Of a DNA stretch of 64,000 bases, positions 27,050-34,856 are shown piece after piece. Numbering within the stretch: position 1 is the first letter of the stretch; the number at the start of each line of letters is the position of its first letter. Origin of the DNA: Nocardioides_C sp963700955 (GTDB lineage Bacteria; Actinomycetota; Actinomycetes; Propionibacteriales; Nocardioidaceae); contig CAVOZH010000008.1 in assembly GCA_963700955.1 (NCBI GenBank), forward strand, positions 124,001 through 188,000. The letters are read 5' to 3'. The position numbers and the translations under genes are program-made. The notes under the pieces were generated by a model that was given only the letters and a program-made list of their open reading frames with translations, made no database searches and was not told where the DNA came from.

Positions 27050-27958
27050 CTACCGCCGGGCTCCGTGTGGGTGCACGACTGCCACCGGACTGTGTGCGTG
27101 CTCGACCAGCGCGGTGCTCACGGAGCGGAGCAGGATGGCCCGGGCGGCCCCCATCATCCGCCCTCCGACGACCACCAGCCGGGCGGTGTCCGAGGCCTCG
27201 ATGAGCGCCTCGGCGGGGTCGGCTGTCCGGTGGATCTCGCGAAACTCCACGTCGGGGTACTGCTCGGGAAGGCCCGCGATGGTCTCCGCGACGGACAGCT
27301 CCTCATCCTCGGTCATCCCGCGTTCCTCGCCCTCGGTCAGCAGCGCGAGGACGGACGAGCCTCGCGACAGCCTCTCCCACGAGCCATGCACGATGACCAA
27401 CGGCAGGGCGGTGAGGGCGGCGTACTCGAACGCGAAACCGGCGGCGTCCCTCGACGCGGCCGTCCCGTCCACGCCGAGCACCACATGCTCGTGGTCGAGC
27501 AGCGCGGCAGAGTCCTGGGTGCGAGTGGGACGGGCGACCACGACCGGGCAGGTGGCATGACGGGTCACTGCCAGGCTCACCGATCCGAAGAGCCGCCTGA
27601 ACGCCTCTTCACGACGGGAACCGACAACGAGCAGCGCAGCCTCGTGGGCTTTCTCCAGGAGGACGCTCACGGGCTCTCCCACGTCCACGGCCCCCGTGGC
27701 CGACAGTTCGGGGTGGCGCTTGACCGCCCGCTCGACGGCGGCTTCGATGATCAGGCGACCCGCTTCGAGAGCGGTTCGCTCTGCCTCGAGCAGGTCGTGG
27801 GCGTTCGGGCGGACCCCCACGAACCCTGTGCCGTGCACCGCGAGAAGGCGACGGCCGGTCATCGCGGCATAGTCCGACGCCCAGTCGACGGCGCGGTCAC
27901 TGTCTTGAGACCCGCTCACGCCGACGACCACCGGGCCGAGTGCTGCAGTTGCATCCAT
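27050..27958 (-). CDS. Universal stress protein, tandem Usp domains (second copy)
   Basis: 302 residues, two Usp domains. Domain 1: GVSGSQDSDRAVDWASDYAA and VVGSRREEAFRRLFGSVSLA with THATCPVVVA; domain 2: LGVDGTAASRDAAGFAFEYA and VVGGRMMGAARAILLRSVST. The sequence runs parallel to the copy at 15646-16548 throughout, including RLSRGSSVLALLTEGEERG and IAGLPEQYPDVEFREIHRTA. ATG 27958 is in the same context as the paralog start. A candidate regulatory box lies 59 bases upstream. Confidence 0.92.
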   Translation of the reverse strand: MDATAALGPVVVGVSGSQDSDRAVDWASDYAAMTGRRLLAVHGTGFVGVRPNAHDLLEAERTALEAGRLIIEAAVERAVKRHPELSATGAVDVGEPVSVLLEKAHEAALLVVGSRREEAFRRLFGSVSLAVTRHATCPVVVARPTRTQDSAALLDHEHVVLGVDGTAASRDAAGFAFEYAALTALPLVIVHGSWERLSRGSSVLALLTEGEERGMTEDEELSVAETIAGLPEQYPDVEFREIHRTADPAEALIEASDTARLVVVGGRMMGAARAILLRSVSTALVEHAHSPVAVVHPHGARR

Positions 27959-28016
27959 GTTCCCAGAGTCGGGGCACAGGCTCGAACCGTCCAGAGGCCG
28001 CCGACTCGTCGAAGCG

Positions 28017-28030
28017 AGGACTTTGGACCT
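28017..28030. promoter_or_regulatory. AGGACTTTGGACCT, candidate DosR-like box
   Basis: Nearly perfect palindrome with the GGACTTT core known from DosR/DevR boxes, 59 bases before the universal stress gene start. The same type of element stands at the same distance before its paralog. Confidence 0.5.
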
Positions 28031-28181
28031 CCCGCCACGTCTACGGCAGCGGCTCCGGGTACCTCGAGCGAGGGCTGCCCTTCGGCGGAACGCCGTGATC
28101 CGGTCATGTCGTCGCAATGTGCCGGTCACCCCGGCCGGGGACCCTCGGGAGGGCCAGGAGACTCCTTCGAGGGGACTGATC

Positions 28182-29009
28182 GTGCGCCTCCAACTTCCAG
28201 TTGCCAGCAGCCCGACAACGACCAAGCCCGGCCGGATCGCCAACGTGGCGCACCGAGGCGCGAGCGCCGAAGCCGCGGAGAACACCATCGCCGCGATACG
28301 CCGAGCGATCGACCTCGGCGCGGACATGGTCGAGCTCGACGTCCAGCGCTCGAAGGACGGCGCGCTGGTCCTGCTGCACGACACCACGCTCACCCGGACC
28401 ACGAACGCCCGAGACGTCTTTCCAGGGCGCTGGCCTTGGAGGGTAAGTGACTTCACCCACCAGGAGCTGATCCGGCTCGACGCCGGGTCGTGGAAGTCAG
28501 CCCGCTTCGCCGGCGAGCAGATCCCCACGCTCACCGAGGCGATCGAGGTGATCAGCCGGAGCCGTGCGGGTCTGCTGCTGGAGCTGAAGGCTCCCAAGCT
28601 CTACCCGGGCATCGTGTCCGACGTGGTCAGCGCGATGCGAGAGGTCCCCGGCTACGTGGAGTCGGCGGTGGCGGCAGGACGGGTCGTCGTCCAGTCGTTC
28701 GACTTCGCCGCGATGAAGGACCACAAGACCCAAGCGCCGGCGGTCCCTGTCGGCCTGCTCGGGACGCCCGCCCGGGGGAACCTTCCGGTGCTCGGCACGT
28801 GGGCCGACCAGGTGAACCCGAGTCACTTCTCCGCGGACAAGGCGTACGTCGACGAAGTCCACCGCCTGGGCATGGAGTGCCTCGTGTGGACGGTCAACCG
28901 GGGGCCGGCGATGAAGCGTGCCCTCCGCATGGGAGTCGACGGCGTGATCACGAACCGGCCCGACTGTCTCGGCCGGGTGCTGGCCGGACGAGCGCACGCG
29001 ACCGTCTAG
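28182..29009 (+). CDS. Glycerophosphodiester phosphodiesterase
   Basis: 275 residues. VAHRGASAEAAENTIAAIRR provides the catalytic His and the Glu/Asn, VELDVQRSKDGALVLLHDTT the metal-binding E-x-D and the second His, and LLLELKAPKLYPG the Glu/Lys; VWTVNRGPAMKRALRMGVDG and ITNRPD close the barrel. It hydrolyses glycerophosphodiesters to glycerol-3-phosphate and an alcohol. No clear signal peptide, so cytosolic. GTG 28182 with GAGGGGA upstream decides the start. Confidence 0.9.
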   Translation: MRLQLPVASSPTTTKPGRIANVAHRGASAEAAENTIAAIRRAIDLGADMVELDVQRSKDGALVLLHDTTLTRTTNARDVFPGRWPWRVSDFTHQELIRLDAGSWKSARFAGEQIPTLTEAIEVISRSRAGLLLELKAPKLYPGIVSDVVSAMREVPGYVESAVAAGRVVVQSFDFAAMKDHKTQAPAVPVGLLGTPARGNLPVLGTWADQVNPSHFSADKAYVDEVHRLGMECLVWTVNRGPAMKRALRMGVDGVITNRPDCLGRVLAGRAHATV

Positions 29010-29028
29010 GGCACCCGGCAGGACGCGG

Positions 29029-29907
29029 TCAGGATCCGACGGAGCTCGACCGAGCAGGTCCGTGATGGCCGTGAGGAAGGGGGCTCTCGTGGCCGACGGC
29101 GGCGAGCACGCTCGGCAGGATCGCCTTGGCGGTGCGGCGATAGCCGGCGCTCGAGGGGTGGAACCTGTCCACCGCGAACATCTCCTCCGGCTGGGCGAGG
29201 AAGAAAGGCCCGACGACCTCCGCGAGGGACACCGACCGTGCACCCAGCTCGGTCGCGACCTCGCGCTGCGCAGCAGCCAGCTGTCGTGACGCGATCCTGC
29301 CGAGTGTGCGAAGCGGCTGGGGGACCGCGGTGAGGGCGCCCAGGTCCGGACACGTCCCCACGACCACCTCGGTGCCTCGTTCCCGCAGAGCGCGCACGGC
29401 CTCGGCGAGATGCAGCTTCGAGACGGACGTCTTCACACGGTGCGTGACGTCGTTGCCACCCACCACGATCACGGCGACGTCGGCCGAGTAGCCCCCTGGG
29501 AGGGCGGCGAGCTGCGCACGCAACATCGAGCTCTCCGAGCCGACATGTGCTGCCGTGTGCAGCCGGACCGATCGGTGGGTGCGCTCGGCGAGCCGTTTCG
29601 CCAGCTGAGCCCCGAGCGTGTGCTTGGGCCGGTCGGCGCCCAGTCCGGCCGCGATGGAGTCGCCGAGCAGCAGCAGCTCGATCGGGTCGCCGTACTTCTT
29701 CTTGTAGACCTTGTCTGCCATGTGGGCGTCTTCTCCGAGCGGCTTGCCGATCACTCGACGCGCCGTCTTGGCCTGGAGGCGGAACAGCTGTCGGAGCACG
29801 AGCGCCGAGACGGTGACACCGCCGACCCACGCCACACCCGTCGCGGCGAGCCGGCGCGAGAGGATCGGCGTGGACGGTGGCCCTTCCTCTCGGCGGCTCG
29901 CGATCAC
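29029..29907 (-). CDS. Membrane-anchored SGNH/GDSL hydrolase
   Basis: 292 residues. An N-terminal anchor helix (LAATGVAWVGGVTVSALVLR) is followed by the SGNH domain: LLLLGDSIAAGLGADRP (block I Ser), VGSESSMLRAQ (block II Gly), VIVVGGNDVTH (block III Asn) and VDRFHPSSAGYRRTA (block V Asp and His). It should be an extracytoplasmic esterase or acylhydrolase. GTG 29907 overlaps the UDP-glucose dehydrogenase stop (GTGA) and has GGAG upstream, so it is coupled to sugar-nucleotide synthesis; removal or transfer of acyl groups on the cluster product is an inference. Confidence 0.85.
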   Translation of the reverse strand: MIASRREEGPPSTPILSRRLAATGVAWVGGVTVSALVLRQLFRLQAKTARRVIGKPLGEDAHMADKVYKKKYGDPIELLLLGDSIAAGLGADRPKHTLGAQLAKRLAERTHRSVRLHTAAHVGSESSMLRAQLAALPGGYSADVAVIVVGGNDVTHRVKTSVSKLHLAEAVRALRERGTEVVVGTCPDLGALTAVPQPLRTLGRIASRQLAAAQREVATELGARSVSLAEVVGPFFLAQPEEMFAVDRFHPSSAGYRRTAKAILPSVLAAVGHESPLPHGHHGPARSSSVGS

Positions 29908-31340
29908 GTCGGCTCCAGCAGGCCGTCCAGCCGGAGCCGGGGCTGACCCGGGAGCGGGCCTGCCGAAGGGCCCGGGACGTGTTGAGCCTCCGGCACAGGG
30001 TGAGTCGACGGGGTGCTCTGCGTGCCGCGTCCGACCCCGCGGAACGTCCATCCGGCCTGACGCCAGCGGTCCTGGTCGAGCCGGTTCCTGCCGTCGACGA
30101 TGCGCCGGGTTCGTACCAGCTCGCCGGCTCGATGCGGATCGATCTGCAGGAACTCCGGCCAGTCGGTCAGGTGGAGAACGATGTCGGCTCCGGTCAAGGC
30201 GGTGTCGACGCTCGCGACGTAGGTAAGTGCGGGGAACACCGCCCGCGCGTTGTTGCTCGCCTCCGGGTCGTAGACCCTCACCTCGGCGCCGTGCAGGTGC
30301 AGCTGCCCGGCGACGTGCAGGGCGGGAGAGTCGCGGACGTCGTCGGAGAGCGGCTTGAACGCCGCCCCGAGGACAGCGACGCGACGCCCCCGCAAGCTCG
30401 AGCCGCAGAGCTCGTTCGCGAGGTCGACCGTTCTCCGGCGCGCCTGGAGGTTGATGGCGTCCACCTCCTGGAGGAGAGCAGCCACAGAGGGCGCACCGAG
30501 CTCGGTCGCTCGAGCGGCGAACGCCCGGATGTCCTTGGGGAGACACCCGCCGCCGAAACCGACTCCTGCATCGAGGAACCGGCGGCCTATCCGGCTGTCG
30601 TCGCCCAGGATGTCCGCGAGAGCCACGACGTCGGCACCAGAGCGGTCGCTGACCTCGGCCATCGCGTTGATGAAGGAGATCTTCGTGGCCAGGAAGGCGT
30701 TGGCGGCGACCTTGGCGAGCTCGGCAGTCGCTACGTCGGTGACGTGCACGCGCACCCCGGCCGTGATCGGTCTCTCGTAGATCCGACGCAAGGTCGTCTC
30801 CGCGTCGGGTGTCTTGATCCCGAACACCAGGCGGTCGGGACTCAAGGTGTCCTGGACGCCATGCCCCTCGCGGAGGAACTCAGGGTTCCAGGCAACGTCC
30901 GCGCTGACCCCCTGCGGGAGGAGCTCGGCGACCTCGGCGGCCAGCCTGTCCGCCGTACCGACGGGCACCGTCGACTTGCCGATGATCAGGCAGTCCCGGG
31001 TGACGTTCTCCGCGAGCCCGCGGACCACCGCGGACACCGCACCCAGATCGGCGGCCAGCCCCGAACGCGACTGGGGCGTGCCGACACAGATGAAGTGCAC
31101 GTCCGCGAAGTCGGCCGCATCGCGCAGGTCGGTGGTGAACCGGAGCCGACCGGAGCGGACGTGACGAGCGACCAGGTCCTCGAGTCCGGGCTCGGAGAAC
31201 GGGACGGCGCCACTGGAGAGCATGGTGACCTTCTCGCGGTCGTTGTCGACTCCGAGCACGTCGAAGCCGAGCTCGGCCAGGCACGCCGCGTGGGTTGCGC
31301 CGAGGTATCCGGTGCCGATGACGCTGATGCGCATGTTCAT
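29904..31340 (-). CDS. ugd: UDP-glucose 6-dehydrogenase
   Basis: 478 residues. Oxidises UDP-glucose to UDP-glucuronate with two NAD+. Seen: N-terminal Rossmann motif ISVIGTGYLGATHAACLAEL, IIGKSTVPVGTADRL, WNPEFLREG, the central dimer helix AELAKVAANAFLATKISFIN, the catalytic Cys in VGFGGGCLPKDIRA and the C-terminal AVLGAAFKPLSDDVRDSP. The C-terminal 45 residues are a Pro/Gly-rich extension beyond the usual end and overlap the SGNH gene. ATG 31340 or ATG 31334 could be the start; both lack a strong ribosome site. Confidence 0.92.
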   Translation of the reverse strand: MNMRISVIGTGYLGATHAACLAELGFDVLGVDNDREKVTMLSSGAVPFSEPGLEDLVARHVRSGRLRFTTDLRDAADFADVHFICVGTPQSRSGLAADLGAVSAVVRGLAENVTRDCLIIGKSTVPVGTADRLAAEVAELLPQGVSADVAWNPEFLREGHGVQDTLSPDRLVFGIKTPDAETTLRRIYERPITAGVRVHVTDVATAELAKVAANAFLATKISFINAMAEVSDRSGADVVALADILGDDSRIGRRFLDAGVGFGGGCLPKDIRAFAARATELGAPSVAALLQEVDAINLQARRRTVDLANELCGSSLRGRRVAVLGAAFKPLSDDVRDSPALHVAGQLHLHGAEVRVYDPEASNNARAVFPALTYVASVDTALTGADIVLHLTDWPEFLQIDPHRAGELVRTRRIVDGRNRLDQDRWRQAGWTFRGVGRGTQSTPSTHPVPEAQHVPGPSAGPLPGQPRLRLDGLLEPT

Positions 31341-31538
31341 GACGACAGACCAACAGTCACGCCTGAAAGCCTCGTGCCGTCCGGGAAGATGTCCGGTGTC
31401 CGAGTGATGTACAGCGGGTCCGCCGAGCGAGCGAGCGTTCCGCGCACCGTTCACTCGGGTTCACCCGGCCGTCGCCGATGATCGGCAGCAGCTCCCCGGC
31501 GTGTGCGCGTGGGTCGTGAGGCATCTGCGCCGAGGTCC

Positions 31539-32666
31539 TCAGGCTGAGGTCGCGGCGAGGTCCTGGGGGCCGCAGGATGCCCGGAGGTGCAGGTCGAGCA
31601 TCGCCGCGATGGTCCGTTCCCAGGAGAACTGCTCGGCCCTTCGGCGTGCACCTGCCCGTCGTACTTCCGGGGGGAGGTCTGCCAGGCGCAGCACGGCGTC
31701 CGCGAGTGCCTCGGGCTCCGGCTCCGCCCAGGCCCCCGACCAGCCGTCGACGAGCTCACGCGCGCCGCCCACGTCCGAGGTGACGACCGGGGTGCCGGAA
31801 GCGAGTGCCTCGAGCACCGCGAGCCCGAAGGTCTCGCCGGGGCACACCGACAACGCGACGTCCGCACAACCGATCAGGTCGCTGAGCGTGCGCCGGCTCG
31901 AGACATGCCCGTGGAAGGCGACCGGTGCGTCGCCCGCGATCTCCTCGAGCTCGACCCGGTGCGGTCCGTCGCCGTAGACGTCGAGCCGCACGGCGACGCC
32001 CCGTTCGTGCAGCGCCACGGCAGTGGCGACCGCGAGGTGCGGACTCTTCTCCCGTGACAGCCGACCGACGTGGACCAGTCGCAAGGGGCCGGGGCTGGCG
32101 GGGGAGACCGGAGGTGGCCGGAAGGTCTCGAGGTCGACCCCCAAGGCGATCTGGTGGACCGGCGTACCCGCATCAGCGGCGAGAGAGGCGAACTCATGTC
32201 TCGCGAACGACGAGGTCACGACGATCCTGTCGAACTGACGGACCAGGATCCGGTTCAGCGCGGTCACCGGGGGAGCGACGCCGGCCCATCCGGTCCGCAA
32301 CGCGAGCATCGCGTCGAGTCGTTCGTGGGAGAAGAGCAGCGACGCCACCCCGTTCCTCCGCGCCCACCGGGTGACCGGTAGCAGCGTGGACTTGTCGGAG
32401 AACTCCAACGACGTGGGACGGTACTCCTCGAGTGCGGCGATGACCCGCCACGGCTCGACGATGAGGCGGTAGCCGCCGCCGACTCGAGGCGAACGCAGCT
32501 GGATGACGTCACCTGAGTCGGTGGACGCGATGGCGTCGCGCGGCCCCGGGATGACCAGGAGCCGCTGCGCGCCCGCCGCGACGTAACCCTTTCCCAGGGC
32601 GTTGACGGCGGTCTTCATGCCGCCGGTCGAGGGGCCGACGAAGTTCGCGAGCTGGGCGATTCTCAC
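31539..32666 (-). CDS. GT4 glycosyltransferase, PimC-like
   Basis: 375 residues, GT-B fold. The N terminus IAQLANFVGPSTGGMKTAVN is typical of the PimC-like mannosyltransferase group; LLFSHERLDAMLALRTG follows, and the donor-binding half has LVHVGRLSREKSPHLAVATA, PVAFHGHV and the E-x7-E motif in PGETFGLAVLEALASGTPVV. Donor is probably a GDP- or UDP-sugar. GTG 32666 starts four bases after the stop of the upstream glycosyltransferase, so the two are cotranscribed. Confidence 0.87.
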   Translation of the reverse strand: MRIAQLANFVGPSTGGMKTAVNALGKGYVAAGAQRLLVIPGPRDAIASTDSGDVIQLRSPRVGGGYRLIVEPWRVIAALEEYRPTSLEFSDKSTLLPVTRWARRNGVASLLFSHERLDAMLALRTGWAGVAPPVTALNRILVRQFDRIVVTSSFARHEFASLAADAGTPVHQIALGVDLETFRPPPVSPASPGPLRLVHVGRLSREKSPHLAVATAVALHERGVAVRLDVYGDGPHRVELEEIAGDAPVAFHGHVSSRRTLSDLIGCADVALSVCPGETFGLAVLEALASGTPVVTSDVGGARELVDGWSGAWAEPEPEALADAVLRLADLPPEVRRAGARRRAEQFSWERTIAAMLDLHLRASCGPQDLAATSA

Positions 32667-32670
32667 CAGG

Positions 32671-33792
32671 TCAGGCCGCCACGTCGTCGGCGCGGTCGAG
32701 GACAGCCGCGTAGTGAACCGCGACGAGCTCGTCGACCACGTCTGCCCAGCTCCGGTTGCGCACGCACGCCAGAGCCTCGCCGGCCAGCGACGCCCGAAGT
32801 CCGGAGTCGCCGACCAGCGTCGCGACCGCACGGCGCAGTGACCTCCTGTCCGCCGGGTCGTACAGAAGGCCTGTCTGCCCGTGGTCGACCAGGTCGAGCG
32901 GGCCGCCGGCCGCCGGGGCGACGACCGGGACGCCGCTGGCTTGTGCCTCCTGGACCGTCTGGCAGAAGGTCTCGGCCTCACCGGTGTGCACGAACACGTC
33001 CAGGGAGGCGAAGGCCTGAGCGAGCTCCTGCCCGCGCAGCATGCCCGTGAACTTCGCTTCAGGCAGGCGTCTCTCGAGCGAGCCCCGCGACGGCCCGTCG
33101 CCGATGACGACCAGTCGAGTTCCCGGGATACGTGCGACCTCCTCGAGACGGCGCACCTGCTTCTCCGGCGCCAGCCTGCCGACGTAGCCGACCACCACGT
33201 GGTCGGACCGCCGGCGGGCCCAGTGGTGGTGCAGCTCCGCATTGCGAAGCGCTGGGTCGAACAGGTCCAAGGACACACCTCGGCGCCAGACATGCAGGTT
33301 GGTGACGCCGAGCCTGTCGAGCTGGGCGTACGACGAGGTCGACGGCACGAGCGTCCTGGTCGAGCGGCGGTGGATACGACCGACCCACCGCGCCACGGCG
33401 GCCTCGGCGCGGATGCCGTACTGACGTGCGAAACCTCCGATGTCGGTCTGGTAGATCGCGACCGTCGGAATGCCGAGCCGTCGTGCGGCGCGCAGGCCCA
33501 CCGCGCCGAGCATGATCGGGGAGGCGAGATGGACGACGTCGGGCCGGAACTCCGCCATCGCGCGCTCGACTCCCGCGTCGGGGAGGCCGAGCGAGAAGGA
33601 GCTGTAGCCGGGGAGTGCCATCGAGCGGACGCGAACCACCCGGACGCTGCGGTAGCTGGTCAGCCCGGGACCGGGAGCGATGATCAGGGGTTCATGACCG
33701 GTCTCGAGGAGACGGTCGACCGTGTGGCGAACGGTGTTGGTGACGCCGTTGACCTGCGGGAAGAAGGACTCGGTCACGATGACGACTCGCAT
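32671..33792 (-). CDS. GT4 glycosyltransferase, MgtA-like mannosyltransferase
   Basis: 373 residues. RVVIVTESFFPQVNGVTNTV is the hallmark start of MgtA/PimB-type GT4 enzymes; YQTDIGGFARQYGI, VVVGYVGRLAPEKQVRRLEE and AETFCQTVQEAQASGVPVVA (E-x7-E) complete the fold. In Corynebacterium MgtA adds mannose to glucuronosyl-diacylglycerol, and the UDP-glucuronate enzyme in this cluster makes a similar pathway plausible here. ATG 33792 matches the family start; a GTG at 33858 is an alternative. Confidence 0.87.
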   Translation of the reverse strand: MRVVIVTESFFPQVNGVTNTVRHTVDRLLETGHEPLIIAPGPGLTSYRSVRVVRVRSMALPGYSSFSLGLPDAGVERAMAEFRPDVVHLASPIMLGAVGLRAARRLGIPTVAIYQTDIGGFARQYGIRAEAAVARWVGRIHRRSTRTLVPSTSSYAQLDRLGVTNLHVWRRGVSLDLFDPALRNAELHHHWARRRSDHVVVGYVGRLAPEKQVRRLEEVARIPGTRLVVIGDGPSRGSLERRLPEAKFTGMLRGQELAQAFASLDVFVHTGEAETFCQTVQEAQASGVPVVAPAAGGPLDLVDHGQTGLLYDPADRRSLRRAVATLVGDSGLRASLAGEALACVRNRSWADVVDELVAVHYAAVLDRADDVAA

Positions 33793-33889
33793 GTCTCCAC
33801 GCTGGATGCGGGCGATGAACGCTCGGTGTCGCGACAGTCGGTGTTGGGTGAAGTCCACGGGGCGTTCTTCTCGCGAGCTCAGGCCACAT

Positions 33890-33942
33890 GACGAACGCCC
33901 CGCGGGCCTGCTCCCTTCGAGAGCAACCGCGAGGCGTTCGTC
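33890..33942 (-). terminator. Long hairpin, probable terminator
   Basis: A 16-bp stem with one mismatch (33890-33905 with 33927-33942, arm GACGAACGCCCCGCGG) encloses a second small stem TGCTC/GAGCA. It lies just after the 3' end of the COG4705-like gene on the minus strand. There is no T-tract, as is common for strong hairpin terminators in high-GC bacteria. Confidence 0.6.
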
Positions 33943-33966
33943 CCCCTGCTTGTGGAAGTGGAGCGG

Positions 33967-34812
33967 CTAGACGCCGACCGAGTCCTGCTCGTCGAGCTCG
34001 TCGGTGTCCCAGTCATGCCCGTCGCGGTTCTCGGTGCGGTCCACCTTCGTGACGGACAAGAAGACCACCAGCGCCAGGATGATGCCGAGGAAGATGAAGC
34101 TGGTCCCGGTGGTGCCGAGCCCGAAGCCGCCGCTCCCGGATGGCTGCGACATCCCGTCCCCGATCGACGCACCGAGCGGCCGGGTCAGGATGTAGGCGGC
34201 CCAGAACGCGAACACGGCGTTGAGCTTCAGCCCGAGGTGGGCGAAGGTGATGAGCGCGATCAACGCCGCCACGATGCCGACCGTGGGCCAGTAGCCCATG
34301 CCGAGCTTCTCGTCGAAGAGGTCGCCGGCGGACGTGCCGAGGGCGAAGGTGAAGAGAATCGCCAGCCAGTAGAACGCCTCTCGCCGGGTCGTCACGATCG
34401 AGTGGATGGACAGTGTCCGCTCGGTGGCGTACCAGGCGGCGAACGTGATCGCCAGCAGGGCCGCGAACAAGATCGTCGTGGTCTCGAGAGGCACTCCCAG
34501 GTCGTCGGCGAGCTTGTCGCTGATCAGGGTGCCGACAACGCTGATCAGGACCACCGACAGCCAGTAGATCCCCGGCACGTACCTGCGTGCGCGGAACTGG
34601 AAGACCAGGGCGACGACCAGCGCAGCGGTCGTGACCAGGGAGGTGTTGTCCAGACCGAAGCCGAGGGTCTCGTTGAGGTAGTCCGCGGCCGTCTCACCGA
34701 CCGTGGTGCAGACGATCTTGATGATCCAGAAGTAGAGGGTGACCTCCGGGACCTTGTTGAGCATGGTCCGCAGCTGACTGTCGTCTGGGTTCGGGCGCAC
34801 GTCGCTCGTCAT
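33967..34812 (-). CDS. COG4705-like membrane protein built of four repeats
   Basis: 281 residues with about eight membrane helices. Four repeats of the pattern G-T/E-x-x-x-D-x-L-x3-LG-x-G can be seen: TVGETAADYLNETLGFGL, VVGTLISDKLADDLGVPL, ALGTSAGDLFDEKLGMGY and PLGASIGDGMSQ. The start KVPEVTLYFWIIKI matches a family of uncharacterised membrane-anchored proteins often found with two-component systems. The C-terminal tail is acidic (ENRDGHDWDTDELDEQD). The acidic residue of each repeat within a helix pair suggests transport of a cation; this is inference. ATG 34812 is the start. Confidence 0.82.
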   Translation of the reverse strand: MTSDVRPNPDDSQLRTMLNKVPEVTLYFWIIKIVCTTVGETAADYLNETLGFGLDNTSLVTTAALVVALVFQFRARRYVPGIYWLSVVLISVVGTLISDKLADDLGVPLETTTILFAALLAITFAAWYATERTLSIHSIVTTRREAFYWLAILFTFALGTSAGDLFDEKLGMGYWPTVGIVAALIALITFAHLGLKLNAVFAFWAAYILTRPLGASIGDGMSQPSGSGGFGLGTTGTSFIFLGIILALVVFLSVTKVDRTENRDGHDWDTDELDEQDSVGV

Positions 34813-34830
34813 GTCACAGAGCGTGCACGC

Positions 34831-34852
34831 AACTACCTGCAAACAACCTGAA
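34831..34852 (-). promoter_or_regulatory. Tandem 11-bp direct repeats, response-regulator operator
   Basis: AACTACCTGCA is followed directly by AACAACCTGAA (nine of eleven identical). On the minus strand the text is TTCAGGTTGTT TGCAGGTAGTT. It lies in the 44-bp gap before the COG4705-like gene and just after the kinase gene, the expected place and form of an OmpR-family site. It would let the upstream two-component system control the membrane protein. Confidence 0.55.
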
Positions 34853-34856
34853 AGCG

